Assembly: GCF_900102945.1 (NCBI RefSeq)
Contig: NZ_FNGI01000001.1
Coordinates: 868,001 to 932,000, forward strand
DNA from: Modicisalibacter muralis
GTDB lineage: Bacteria > Pseudomonadota > Gammaproteobacteria > Pseudomonadales > Halomonadaceae
Length of the DNA stretch: 64,000 bases
Direction: 5' to 3'
Notes under the pieces: generated by a model
The model's input: the letters and a program-made list of their open reading frames with translations, nothing else
Databases searched by the model: none
What the model was told of the DNA's origin: nothing
Position numbers and translations under genes: made by a program
Part shown: positions 36,702-45,976 of the stretch, one piece after another
Layout of the letters: each line of letters opens with the position of its first letter
Position numbering within the stretch: the stretch's first letter is position 1

Positions 36702-39700
36702 ATGAATTTCTCGCAATTCTTCATTCAGCGACCGATCTTCGCCGCCGTACTGTCGTTGCTGATTTTGATTGGTGGCGCCATTTCGCTGTTCAAGCTGCCG
36801 ATCAGCGAATATCCCGAGGTGGTACCGCCGACCGTGGTGGTGAATGCAACCTATCCCGGCGCCAACCCGAAAGTGATCGGCGCAACCGTGGCCACGCCGC
36901 TGGAGCAGGCGATCAACGGCGTGGAGAACATGCTTTACATGTCCTCCCAGGCCACCGCCGACGGCAAGCTGACGCTGACCGTTACCTTCGCACTCGGCAC
37001 CGATCTGGATACTGCCCAGGTGCAGGTACAGAACCGCGTCGCCCGCGCGCTGCCGAAACTCCCCGAGGAAGTGCAGCGCCTGGGTGTCACCGCGATCAAG
37101 GCGTCGCCCAATCTGACCATGGTCGTGCACCTGACCTCGCCGGACAACCGCTACGACATGCTTTATCTGTCCAACTACGCGACGCTCAACATCAAGGATG
37201 AGTTGGCGCGGTTGGAAGGCGTCGGCGACGTGCAACTGTTCGGCGCCGGCGATTACGCCCTGCGCGTGTGGTTGAACCCCAATCAGGTCGCCTCGCGCAA
37301 CCTGACCGCCACCGACGTGGTCAATGCCATTCGCGAGCAAAATCGCCAGGTAGCCGCCGGCGCGCTGGGTGCACCGCCCGCCCCCAACGCCACCAGCTTT
37401 CAACTGTCGATCAATACCCAGGGCCGGCTGGTCAGCGAGGAGGAGTTCGAGAACATCATCGTGCGCGCCGGCCCCGGTGGCGAGATCGTGCGCCTGAAGG
37501 ACATCGCGCGCATCGAACTCGGTGCCAGCCAGTACGCCCTGCGTTCGCTGCTCGACAATAAGCCGGCGGTGGCCATTCCGATCTTCCAGCGCCCCGGTTC
37601 GAACGCCCTCGAACTCTCCGATGCCGTGCGCGAGCGCATGGCCGAGCTGAAACAGGTCTTCCCCGAGGGCATCGACTACACCATCGTCTACGACCCGACG
37701 ATTTTCGTGCGCGGCTCCATCGAGGCGGTGGTGCATACCCTGCTCGAAGCCATCCTTCTGGTGGTATTGGTGGTGGTGCTGTTCTTGCAGACCTGGCGCG
37801 CCTCGATCATTCCGCTCGCCGCGGTACCGGTATCGCTGATCGGCACCTTCGCGGTGATGCATATGCTCGGCTTCTCGCTCAATGCCTTGTCGCTGTTCGG
37901 GCTGGTGCTGGCCATCGGCATCGTGGTCGACGATGCCATCGTGGTGGTGGAAAACGTCGAGCGCAATATCGCCCTTGGCCTGACGCCGGTGGAAGCCACC
38001 AAGCGCGCCATGCGCGAAGTGACCGGGCCGATCGTCGCAACGGCGCTGGTGCTGTGCGCGGTGTTCATTCCCACCGCGTTCATCTCGGGGCTGACCGGGC
38101 AGTTCTATCGCCAGTTCGCGCTGACCATCGCCATCTCCACGGTGATCTCGGCATTCAACTCGCTGACCCTGTCGCCGGCCCTGGCGGCCACCTTGCTGAA
38201 AAGCCATGACGCGCCCAAGGATGGCTTTTCGCGGTTGCTCGACCGGCTGTTCGGCGGCTGGCTGTTCCGTCCGTTTAATCGCTTCTTCCAGCGTGCCAGC
38301 CACGGCTATGTAGGTACGGTAAGGCGCATACTGCGCGGCAGCAGCATCGCCGTGCTGGTGTATATCGGCCTGATCGGCCTGACCTGGATGGGCTTCGCGA
38401 ATACGCCGAGCGGTTTCGTGCCGCAACAGGACAAGCAGTACCTGGTGTCGTTCGCGCAACTGCCCGACGCGGCGACGCTCGATCGCACCGAGGCGGTGAT
38501 TCGCGAGATGTCGGAGAAGGCGCTGGAATACCCCGGCGTCGAGAGCACGGTGGCGTTTCCCGGGCTGTCGATCAACGGCTTCACCAATAGCCCCAACAGC
38601 GGGATCATCTTCGTCACCCTCGATCCGTTCGATGAACGTCAGGATCCGAGCCTGTCGGCCAATGCCATCGCCGGCGCGCTGAACCAGGAATTCGCCAGCA
38701 TCAAGGAAGCCTTCGTGGCGATTTTCCCGCCACCACCGGTGATGGGGCTGGGCACCATCGGCGGCTTCCGCCTGCAGATCGAGGACCGCGCCAACCTGGG
38801 CTACGAGGAACTCTATCGCCAGACCCAGAACATCATCGCCAAGAGCCGGCAGGTGCCGGAGCTGGCCGGTCTGTTCTCGAGCTTCACGGTCAACGTGCCG
38901 CAGATCGACGCCGACATCGATCGCGAGAAGGCCAAGATGCACGGCGTAGCCATCGACGACATCTTCCAAACCATGCAGATCTACCTCGGCTCGCTGTATG
39001 TCAACGATTTCAATCGCTTCGGTCGCACCTACCAGGTGATCGCCCAGGCCGACCAGCAGTTCCGCCTCGAGCCCGAGCAGATCGGCCAGCTCAAGGTGCG
39101 AAACGCCAGCGGCGAGATGGTGCCACTGGCCTCGTTCGTCGACGTACAACGCGCCTCCGGCCCCGACCGCGTGATGCACTATAACGGCTTTCTGACCGCC
39201 GAGATCAACGGCGGCCCGGCACCCGGTTACAGCTCGGGCCAGGCCGAGGCGGCGATGGCCAAGCTGCTCGAGGAAGAACTGCCCAACGGCATGACCTACG
39301 AATGGACCGACCTGACCTATCAGCAGATCCTCGCCGGCAACACCGCGCTGTTCGTGTTCCCGCTGTGCGTGTTACTGGCCTTTCTGGTGCTAGCCGCGCA
39401 ATACGAGAGCTGGAGCCTGCCGCTGGCGGTGATCCTGATCGTGCCGATGACGCTGCTCTCGGCGATCACCGGGGTGATCATCTCGGGTGGCGACAACAAC
39501 ATCTTCACCCAGATCGGGCTCATCGTGCTGGTCGGGTTGGCGTGCAAGAACGCGATCCTGATCGTCGAGTTCGCCAAGGATAAACAGCAGGAAGGCATGG
39601 ATCGCATCGCTGCGGTGCTCGAGGCCTGCCGGTTGCGTCTGCGACCGATCCTGATGACGTCGTTCGCTTTCATCATGGGCGTGGTGCCACTGGTGCTCTC

Positions 39701-39884
39701 GACCGGCGCCGGCGCCGAGATGCGCCAGGCCATGGGTGTGGCGGTGTTCTCGGGCATGCTCGGCGTGACCTTCTTCGGGCTGCTGCTGACCCCGGTGTTC
39801 TACGTGCTGATCCGGGCCTTCGTCGAGAAGCGCCAGGCCAGGCGCGAGCGTCGACTCGAGCAGTTGCCGGAGGCCAACGCATGA
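36702..39884 (+). CDS. RND multidrug efflux permease (HAE1 family, OqxB/MexF-like)
   Basis: 1060-residue proton-driven drug exporter of normal family length. FIQRPIFAAVLSLLILIGGAISLFKLPISEYP is the hallmark N terminus. GLVLAIGIVVDDAIVVVENVERN contains the Asp-Asp proton-relay pair in transmembrane segment 4. GFVPQQDKQYL and GLIVLVGLACKNAILIVEFAKD mark the second half. AAGGGA precedes the ATG. The start lies 37 bp after the adaptor gene and the stop overlaps the outer-membrane factor gene by 4 bp. Substrates are probably hydrophobic or amphiphilic drugs; no local regulator is fused to the operon. Confidence 0.93.
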   Translation: MNFSQFFIQRPIFAAVLSLLILIGGAISLFKLPISEYPEVVPPTVVVNATYPGANPKVIGATVATPLEQAINGVENMLYMSSQATADGKLTLTVTFALGTDLDTAQVQVQNRVARALPKLPEEVQRLGVTAIKASPNLTMVVHLTSPDNRYDMLYLSNYATLNIKDELARLEGVGDVQLFGAGDYALRVWLNPNQVASRNLTATDVVNAIREQNRQVAAGALGAPPAPNATSFQLSINTQGRLVSEEEFENIIVRAGPGGEIVRLKDIARIELGASQYALRSLLDNKPAVAIPIFQRPGSNALELSDAVRERMAELKQVFPEGIDYTIVYDPTIFVRGSIEAVVHTLLEAILLVVLVVVLFLQTWRASIIPLAAVPVSLIGTFAVMHMLGFSLNALSLFGLVLAIGIVVDDAIVVVENVERNIALGLTPVEATKRAMREVTGPIVATALVLCAVFIPTAFISGLTGQFYRQFALTIAISTVISAFNSLTLSPALAATLLKSHDAPKDGFSRLLDRLFGGWLFRPFNRFFQRASHGYVGTVRRILRGSSIAVLVYIGLIGLTWMGFANTPSGFVPQQDKQYLVSFAQLPDAATLDRTEAVIREMSEKALEYPGVESTVAFPGLSINGFTNSPNSGIIFVTLDPFDERQDPSLSANAIAGALNQEFASIKEAFVAIFPPPPVMGLGTIGGFRLQIEDRANLGYEELYRQTQNIIAKSRQVPELAGLFSSFTVNVPQIDADIDREKAKMHGVAIDDIFQTMQIYLGSLYVNDFNRFGRTYQVIAQADQQFRLEPEQIGQLKVRNASGEMVPLASFVDVQRASGPDRVMHYNGFLTAEINGGPAPGYSSGQAEAAMAKLLEEELPNGMTYEWTDLTYQQILAGNTALFVFPLCVLLAFLVLAAQYESWSLPLAVILIVPMTLLSAITGVIISGGDNNIFTQIGLIVLVGLACKNAILIVEFAKDKQQEGMDRIAAVLEACRLRLRPILMTSFAFIMGVVPLVLSTGAGAEMRQAMGVAVFSGMLGVTFFGLLLTPVFYVLIRAFVEKRQARRERRLEQLPEANA

Positions 39885-41287
39885 AGCTGCTTGTCATCGC
39901 CCTGCTCTCTTTGCTGCTCTCGGCCTGCGTCGTCGGCCCCGACTATCGGGCTCCGGCGTCCCAGCCCGCCGACTTCGAGGCCGCGCTATCGACACGGGAA
40001 ACCCAGAACGACTACGACCTCGGTCATTTCGAGGCCGCCTGGTGGCGCCAGTTCGAGGACCCGGTGCTGAATCGCCTGGTGCAAACGGCGCTCGAGGAGA
40101 ACCGCGAATTGCGCGTCGCCTACGCCCGTCTGCGTGCGGCGCGGGCGATTCGCGACGATGCCGCCAACGATAGGCTGCCGACGGTCACCAGCCGCGCCAG
40201 CGGTGAGTTCGGCAAGGGCCAGCAGCCCGGCTTCGGCGAGCAACGTGTCGATAGCGAGCGCTACGACCTGGGTCTCGACATGGCTTGGGAGCTCGACCTG
40301 TTCGGGCGCATACAACGCCGGATCGAAGCGAGCGATGCCGAGATCGGCGCTGCGCGGGCCGAGCTGCAGCATCTGCAAGTCAGTCTGATCGCCGAACTGG
40401 TCGATGCCTATGGCGCCCTACGCGGCACGCAACTGCGCCAGCGCATCGCCCGCGACAACCTGGCCAATCAGCAAGCGTCTCGCGAACTCACGGTCGTGCT
40501 GCGCGAGGCCGGCATCGGCAGTCAGCTCGATGTACTGCGCGCCGACGCACGCCTGGCCGCGACCGAGGCAACCTTGCCGCAATTGCAGGCCGAGGAGGTG
40601 CGCACGCGCAACCGCATCGCCACCCTGCTCGGCCAACGTGCCGATACGTTCGCGATCGATCTTGCCCCGCGCGAGTTACCGGCGATCGCCAAGGCCCTGC
40701 CGATCGGCGATCCCGCCGAGCTGCTCAGGCGCCGCCCGGACATCCGTGCCGCGGAGCGCCGGCTGGCCGCCGCCACGGCGAATGTCGGTGTCGTCACCGC
40801 CGACCTGTTTCCACGGGTGAGTGTTTCGGGGTTCCTCGGCTTCATCGCCGGGCGTGGCTCGCAGATCGGCTCCTCAGCGGCGCGCGCCTGGAGTGTGGCA
40901 CCGAGTATCAACTGGGCCGCATTCGATCTGGGTAGCGTGCGCGCGCGACTGCGCGGCGCCGAGGCCAACGCAGACGCCGCACTCGCCAACTATGAGCAGC
41001 AGGTCTTGCTGGCGCTGGAAGAAACCGCCAATGCCTTCAGCGATTACGCCAAGGTACAGCAACGCCTGTTGGCGCTGATCCGTCAGGCCGAGGCCAGCCG
41101 CGCGGCCGCCGAGCAAGCCGAGATTCGTTACCGCGAAGGCACCGTGGATTATCTGGTGCTGCTCGACGCCGAACGCGAGCGCCTGGCCGCCGAGGACGCG
41201 CAGGCCCAAGCCGAGATCGCTCTGTATCGCGGCATCGTCGCCATCTACAAGGCGCTCGGCGGTGGCTGGTCGGTCCAGCCAAGCTAG
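39881..41287 (+). CDS. efflux outer-membrane lipoprotein (NodT/OprM family)
   Basis: 468 residues beginning with a lipoprotein signal (LLSLLLSAC, lipidated Cys16, then VVGPDYRAP, the classical OprM/NodT start). The protein is built from two repeats of an outer-membrane factor domain with long coiled-coil helices (RRRPDIRAAERRLAAATANVGV is the second-repeat marker). It supplies the TolC-like channel for the pump encoded just upstream, with which it is translationally coupled. A 15-bp terminator stem follows. Confidence 0.9.
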   Translation: MKLLVIALLSLLLSACVVGPDYRAPASQPADFEAALSTRETQNDYDLGHFEAAWWRQFEDPVLNRLVQTALEENRELRVAYARLRAARAIRDDAANDRLPTVTSRASGEFGKGQQPGFGEQRVDSERYDLGLDMAWELDLFGRIQRRIEASDAEIGAARAELQHLQVSLIAELVDAYGALRGTQLRQRIARDNLANQQASRELTVVLREAGIGSQLDVLRADARLAATEATLPQLQAEEVRTRNRIATLLGQRADTFAIDLAPRELPAIAKALPIGDPAELLRRRPDIRAAERRLAAATANVGVVTADLFPRVSVSGFLGFIAGRGSQIGSSAARAWSVAPSINWAAFDLGSVRARLRGAEANADAALANYEQQVLLALEETANAFSDYAKVQQRLLALIRQAEASRAAAEQAEIRYREGTVDYLVLLDAERERLAAEDAQAQAEIALYRGIVAIYKALGGGWSVQPS

Positions 41288-41307
41288 GCCCGACCAACCC
41301 GATGGCA

Positions 41308-41343
41308 AAGGGCGGCTTGCGTCGAAACACGCAAGCCGCCCTT
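41308..41343. terminator. bidirectional terminator between convergent operons
   Basis: A perfect 15-bp stem (AAGGGCGGCTTGCGT with its complement) and a 6-base loop lie 20 bp after the efflux operon and 30 bp after the end of the convergent hydantoinase gene. Short T-rich tails occur on both strands. Confidence 0.85.
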
Positions 41344-41372
41344 CTTCATGATGAGAGGGAGGAAACGAACGC

Positions 41373-42809
41373 TCAGAAGCCCTTGGCGAAACCGCGCGGG
41401 CGCGCCGGCTGCGGCCGCTCGCACTTGAGGAACTGACCGTAGCCCGCCTGCCCCGTGGGTTCGCCCTGTGCCGAAACCACACTGCCCCGGCATAGCGTCA
41501 TTACCGGGCTGCCGGTCAACTCGAGGCCCTCGTAGGGGGTGTAGTCGACATCGTGATGCAGGTCGACGTTGCGGACGGTGCTCTTGCGCGCGGCGTCCCA
41601 CAGCACCAGGTCGGCATCGGAGCCGATGGCGATGGTGCCCTTGCGCGGGTAGAGCCCGTAGATCTTGGCCGCGTTGGTCGCCGTCAGCGCGACGAAGCGG
41701 GTGACGTCGATGCGCTCCTTCACCACCCCTTCGGAGAACAGGATCGGCAGGCGCGTCTCGAGCCCGGGAATGCCGTTGGGAATATGGTGGAACGCCGCCT
41801 TGTCGCCGTGCAGTTTCTTGCCGCGCGGGTCGTCGAAGCGGAACGGCGCATGGTCGGAGGAGAAAACCTGGAACACGCCGCTCTCCAGCGCCTGCCAGAC
41901 CGCTTCCTGTGAGGCCTCGTCGCGTGGCGGCGGGCTGCACACGCACTTGGCACCCTCGAAGCCATCCAGTTTCAGGTCTTCGGCGGTCAGCATCAGGTAC
42001 TGCGGACAGGTCTCGCCGTAGACACGCAGGCCGCGGCTCTGGGCCCAGCGGATCTGCTCGATCGCCTCGCGCCCCGAGACGTGCACGATCAGCATCGGCA
42101 CATCGATCAGCTCGGCCAGCGAAATCGCCCGATGGGTGGCCTCGCGCTCGCCGATCGCCGAGTGCGACTCGGCATGGTAGTAGGGATCGGTCTTGCCGCA
42201 GGACTCGAGCAGCTCGGTCAGGTAGGCGATGCAGTCGGCGTTCTCGGCGTGGATCATGACCATCGCCCCCTCGCGCCGGGCCAGCGCCAGCACGTTGAGG
42301 ATCTCGCGATCGTTGAGCTTCAGGTCGTCATAGGTCATGTAGATCTTGAACGAGCTGTAGCCCTCGTCGATCAGTGCCGGCAGTTCCTCCTTGAGCACCG
42401 TTTCGGTGGGATCGGTGACGATCATGTGGAAGGCGTAGTCGATGAACGCCTTGCCGTCGCTGCGCCGGTGGTAGTCGTCGACCGCGGCGCGCAGCGATTG
42501 GCCCTTCTGCTGCGCGGCGAAGGGGATCACGCTGGTGGTGCCGCCGCAGGCCGCCGAGCGCGTGCCGGTATAGAAGTCATCGGCCATCACCGCGCCGTCG
42601 CCCATGGGTTGATCGAGATGGCAATGCGCATCGATGCCGCCGGGCATCACCCACAGGCCGTCGGCGTCGACGATTTGCTCGGCATCGGCATCCGCCAGCC
42701 CCTGGCCCAGCGCCACGACGGTGCCGTCCTTGATGCCGATGTCGGCGTGGTAGCGGTCGGCCGCGGTGATGACCAGGCCGTTCTTGATGATCAGATCGAA
42801 CGCTTTCAT
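41373..42809 (-). CDS. dihydropyrimidinase / D-hydantoinase
   Basis: 478-residue cyclic amidohydrolase that opens hydantoin or dihydropyrimidine rings to N-carbamoyl acids. All metal ligands expected for D-hydantoinase are present: His62 and His64 (DAHCHL), the carbamylated Lys155 (SSFKIYMTYDD), His187 (MIHAEN), His243 (IVHVSG) and Asp319 (SSDHAPF). CSPPPR and the CPQYL segment also fit. The ATG at 42809 starts at the beta-strand MKAFDLIIKNG; the frame stays open far upstream only as a shadow of the TRAP gene. It is the last gene of a minus-strand operon with a TRAP transporter 32 bp upstream. No N-carbamoyl amino acid hydrolase is in the window. Confidence 0.9.
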   Translation of the reverse strand: MKAFDLIIKNGLVITAADRYHADIGIKDGTVVALGQGLADADAEQIVDADGLWVMPGGIDAHCHLDQPMGDGAVMADDFYTGTRSAACGGTTSVIPFAAQQKGQSLRAAVDDYHRRSDGKAFIDYAFHMIVTDPTETVLKEELPALIDEGYSSFKIYMTYDDLKLNDREILNVLALARREGAMVMIHAENADCIAYLTELLESCGKTDPYYHAESHSAIGEREATHRAISLAELIDVPMLIVHVSGREAIEQIRWAQSRGLRVYGETCPQYLMLTAEDLKLDGFEGAKCVCSPPPRDEASQEAVWQALESGVFQVFSSDHAPFRFDDPRGKKLHGDKAAFHHIPNGIPGLETRLPILFSEGVVKERIDVTRFVALTATNAAKIYGLYPRKGTIAIGSDADLVLWDAARKSTVRNVDLHHDVDYTPYEGLELTGSPVMTLCRGSVVSAQGEPTGQAGYGQFLKCERPQPARPRGFAKGF

Positions 42810-42841
42810 AGCAAAGTCCCGGTTGTCGTTGTGAAGGCGAT

Positions 42842-44149
42842 TCAGTTGCCGCCCATGGCGTTGGGCAGCCATAGCACCAGTTCCGGCCAGATGATGATCA
42901 GCATCACGAATGCCAGCATGATCGCCAGGAACGGCAGACTGCCTAGCATCACGTCGGTGATCGAGCCCTTGCCGCGCACACCCTGCACCACGTAGAGATT
43001 CATGCCGATCGGCGGGGTGATCAACGAGATCTCCATCATGATCACCAGGAAGATGCCGAACCACACCGGATCGAAACCGAACTGCACCACCATCGGCACC
43101 ACGATCGGCACGGTGGCGATCATCATCGACAGCGTCTCGAGAAAGCAGCCCAGCACAAGGTAGAACACCACCAGCGCCAGGATCAGGCCGAGCGGCGTGA
43201 GGCCGAGATCGGCGACCCAGTTGGTCAGCGTGAAGGGAATACCGAGGATGCCGACGATGTAGTTCATGAAGAAGGCAGCGACGATGATCAGCAGGATCAT
43301 CGCCGTGGTCCGCGCCATCGACAGGAAGCACTCGTGGAGCATGGTCAGCGTCAGCTTGCGATTGATCGCGGCCAGCACCAGCGCCGCGACCACGCCCAGG
43401 GCGGCGGCTTCGGTGGGCGTGGCCCAGCCGCTGTAGATGCTGCCGATGACGATGGCGAAGACGAACGCCGGCGGCAGCAGGTCGACCAGCGAACGCAGGC
43501 GCTGGGCGAGCGGCACGCGCGGCTCCTCGTCGCCGGCCACGCCCGGATGCAGCAGGCTGAAGAGCATGATCGTGAGCATGAAGGCGCCAGCCAGGATCAG
43601 TCCGGGCAGAATGCCGGCGATGAACAGCTTGCCGATCGAGGTGTTGGTGATCGCGCCGTAGATGATCATGTTGATGCTTGGCGGAATCAGGATGCCCAGC
43701 GTGGCGCCGGCGGCCAACGTACCCACCGCCAGGCGCTCGCTGTAGCCACGCCCCGAGAGCGCCGGCAGCGCCACGGTGCCGATGGTCGCGGCGGTGGCGA
43801 CCGACGAACCGGACATCGCCGCGAACACGGTCGAGGCGCCGATGTTGGTATGCAGCAGGCCGCCGGGCATGCGGCTCAGCCACACCGACAGCGCACTGTA
43901 CATGCGCTCGGTGACGCCGCTGCGCAGCAACAGCTCGCCGAGCAGAATGAACAGCGGAATCGCCGTCAGCAGGAAATCGTTGAGCGTGCCCCACAGCGTA
44001 TCGCCGAAGGAATACAGCAGCGGCAGGCCCAGGTACATCAGGGTACCGATGGCCGCGACGCTGAAGATCGCTACCGCCACGTGCACGCCGATCGCCATCA
44101 TGCCGAGCAGGATGACAAAGCCGATGAAGACCTCGAATGCGCCGATCAT
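42842..44149 (-). CDS. TRAP transporter large permease (DctM family)
   Basis: 435 residues and about 12 hydrophobic segments. Family motifs include FLLTAIPLFILLGELLLRSG, AMSGSSVATAATIGTVALPAL, GILIPPSINMIIYGA and the final ISLITPPIGMNLYVVQGV. It is the sodium-driven transport subunit. The start overlaps the small-subunit stop by 4 bp, and hydantoinase follows. The substrate is therefore probably a hydantoin, dihydropyrimidine or related ureido acid (inference). Confidence 0.92.
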   Translation of the reverse strand: MIGAFEVFIGFVILLGMMAIGVHVAVAIFSVAAIGTLMYLGLPLLYSFGDTLWGTLNDFLLTAIPLFILLGELLLRSGVTERMYSALSVWLSRMPGGLLHTNIGASTVFAAMSGSSVATAATIGTVALPALSGRGYSERLAVGTLAAGATLGILIPPSINMIIYGAITNTSIGKLFIAGILPGLILAGAFMLTIMLFSLLHPGVAGDEEPRVPLAQRLRSLVDLLPPAFVFAIVIGSIYSGWATPTEAAALGVVAALVLAAINRKLTLTMLHECFLSMARTTAMILLIIVAAFFMNYIVGILGIPFTLTNWVADLGLTPLGLILALVVFYLVLGCFLETLSMMIATVPIVVPMVVQFGFDPVWFGIFLVIMMEISLITPPIGMNLYVVQGVRGKGSITDVMLGSLPFLAIMLAFVMLIIIWPELVLWLPNAMGGN

Positions 44150-44760
44150 GCGTGGTGACTCCTCTGCGGAACGTCCGTTGCGGCATCGACGTAGTCGTGA
44201 CGCGCCTCGTCGAGCTCTTCATCGGCAGAGCGTGGATCGAACTCGGTATTGAGCTGGGCGACATTGCCGCCCAGCAGCAGATAGATGGCACGCAGCGCCA
44301 GCAGCGTGGCCAGCAAGGCAAATACCGCAAGTCCCGCGACCCACAGCGACTGGGGAATCCACAACGGCGTCTGCAGCGGTGTGCTGGCATGGCTCTGGAA
44401 TTCCAGGGTCACCAACAACGTATCGGCGCCACGCCATAGCATGAAGCCCGCGAAGCCCGCCAGCAGCACGGAAGCGATGACGTTCAGGGGAGCGCGTAGC
44501 GCCGCGGGCAGCTTGGCCAGCAAGACATCCACGCGCGTATGGGCGCGCTGTAGCAGCGCGTAGGCGAAACTGAAGGCGACACCGATGGCCAGGACATAAC
44601 CGCCGATCTCGTTGGCGCCCTGTATCGAGAAATTGAAGAACTTGCGCGCGATGACCTCGAAAGTGATCAACCCTGCTAGAAATAGCGCGGCATAACCGGC
44701 CATCAGCGCGGTGCCGTGAGCCAGCCCATTGGCGGCGCGGTAAGCGTCATTGGCTTTCAT
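44146..44760 (-). CDS. TRAP transporter small permease (DctQ family)
   Basis: 204 residues with four hydrophobic segments, typical DctQ size and topology (FEVIARKFFNFSIQGANEIGGYVLAIGVAFSFAYALLQRAHTRVDVLL). The ATG at 44760 has GGAGAC upstream; an upstream frame start is not supported. The C-terminal tail (RSADEELDEARHDYVDAATD) is an acidic extension. It works with the large permease encoded 4 bp overlapping downstream. Confidence 0.88.
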   Translation of the reverse strand: MKANDAYRAANGLAHGTALMAGYAALFLAGLITFEVIARKFFNFSIQGANEIGGYVLAIGVAFSFAYALLQRAHTRVDVLLAKLPAALRAPLNVIASVLLAGFAGFMLWRGADTLLVTLEFQSHASTPLQTPLWIPQSLWVAGLAVFALLATLLALRAIYLLLGGNVAQLNTEFDPRSADEELDEARHDYVDAATDVPQRSHHA

Positions 44761-44778
44761 CGTATGCGTCTCCGTAAC

Positions 44779-44805
44779 GGGGCGGGAAGCATGGCTCCCC
44801 GCCCC
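44779..44805 (-). other. intercistronic hairpin between TRAP binding-protein and small-permease genes
   Basis: An 8-bp GC stem (GGGGCGGG paired with CCCGCCCC) around an 11-base loop lies in the 51-bp gap after the binding-protein gene on the minus strand. It has no T-run, which fits an mRNA-stabilising or partial-attenuation role, giving more binding protein than permease. Confidence 0.45.
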
Positions 44806-44811
44806 CATCGG

Positions 44812-45870
44812 TTACTGGATGGTGTAGCCTGTCGCTTCGCCGACCGTTTCGTTCCACACCTGGGTGCACTCGGGGTAGACCTGATTGCAGCTCTCGCCCC
44901 ACGCCGGCAGCACGGCAGTTTCGGTGATGTCTCTCACCAACTGGGAGGAAGAGTCATCGATCTCGACCAGGGTCATGTCATATTCCGTGTGACGCTGGCA
45001 GTTCGGCTGACCGGTGCTGCAGGCGATCGCATCGTCGTTGACGTTATAGGCGATATCCCACATCTGCTGCTCCATCTCCTTGAATGCCGCCGTCAGCTCC
45101 TGCTGCTGCTGTTCGTTGAGGCGGTTCCAGGCATCCAGGTTCATCATGTGTCCCTGGACGGAGTACGACAGCGGCAGCGGCACCAGATGCGTGGTGACCT
45201 CGGGCCATTTGCCGCTATTGGCGGCGGTGGGCGCGGTCACGCCGCAGTCGGCCACGCCGCGTTGCAGCGCCAGATAGACCTCGCTGAACTGCAGCGTCAC
45301 CGGCGTTGCCCCCAGGCCCTCGACCAGATGCGACATCGACGGGGTGAAGACGCGCACCTTCTTGCCCTTCAGATCGTCCACGCCGGCGATGTCGCCGTTA
45401 CAGAACAGCATCTGCGGGCCGAACGGCCATAGCGTCATCAGCTTGGCGTTGAAACGCTCCTGCAGCCGCGCATCCATCTTCTCGCGATAGGCCTCGACGA
45501 CTTCGCGCTGCTGGTCGAGGTTCTGCGCCACACCGGCCAGGTCGACGCCCTCGAAGAACGGATCGTCGCGAGAGGCCATGCCGATCTGCACCGACATCAC
45601 GTCGAAGGCGCCGGTGCGCAGCATGCGCAGGGCATCGGCCGCCTCGACCCCGATGGCGTCCATGGTGTTGTAGGTGACCTGCATGTCGTCACGGGCACTG
45701 AGCTTGCCGAAGAAGGGTCGCTCGACCTGCTCGACGTGGATCTTGTTGCCCGAGAAGTTGCCTACCACGCGCATGAGAACCTCTTCCTGCGCGTAAGACA
45801 TCGTGCTCAGGATCATGCCGCAGGCGACGGAGGTGGCAAGCGCCGCGCGCTTGAATGTCGTTGTTTTCAT
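44812..45870 (-). CDS. TRAP transporter substrate-binding protein (DctP family)
   Basis: 352 residues. The Sec signal MKTTTFKRAALATSVACGMILSTMSYAQ is followed by the two-domain periplasmic binding fold: KVRVFTPSMSHLVEGLGATPVTLQFSEVYLALQRGVADCGVT is the central DctP motif, with the arginine that normally holds the substrate carboxylate in KVRVF. GAGGA precedes the ATG at 45870. First gene of the P-Q-M-hydantoinase operon, 106 bp downstream of the racemase-like gene on the same strand. Confidence 0.9.
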   Translation of the reverse strand: MKTTTFKRAALATSVACGMILSTMSYAQEEVLMRVVGNFSGNKIHVEQVERPFFGKLSARDDMQVTYNTMDAIGVEAADALRMLRTGAFDVMSVQIGMASRDDPFFEGVDLAGVAQNLDQQREVVEAYREKMDARLQERFNAKLMTLWPFGPQMLFCNGDIAGVDDLKGKKVRVFTPSMSHLVEGLGATPVTLQFSEVYLALQRGVADCGVTAPTAANSGKWPEVTTHLVPLPLSYSVQGHMMNLDAWNRLNEQQQQELTAAFKEMEQQMWDIAYNVNDDAIACSTGQPNCQRHTEYDMTLVEIDDSSSQLVRDITETAVLPAWGESCNQVYPECTQVWNETVGEATGYTIQ

Positions 45871-45976
45871 ATCTCGATATTCCTCTAGCGGTTCCACATT
45901 GTTGTTGTCGAATCTTTCCTGCGTGAGCCATCGGCTCGGTGCTACTTTTCACCCCGGTTTCGGCACCGAATCGGTG

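Noticed and set aside
36687-39179. An 830-codon open frame on the minus strand opposite the RND permease gene
   Set aside because: Its composition (rich in His, Gly, Arg, Gln, Asp) is that of an antisense shadow of a GC-rich gene; the plus strand encodes a full-length, motif-complete RND permease.
42810-44390. N-terminal extension of the hydantoinase frame to over 1000 codons
   Set aside because: The upstream part is the out-of-frame shadow of the TRAP large and small permease genes; hydantoinase has a clean start at 42809 beginning at its first beta strand.
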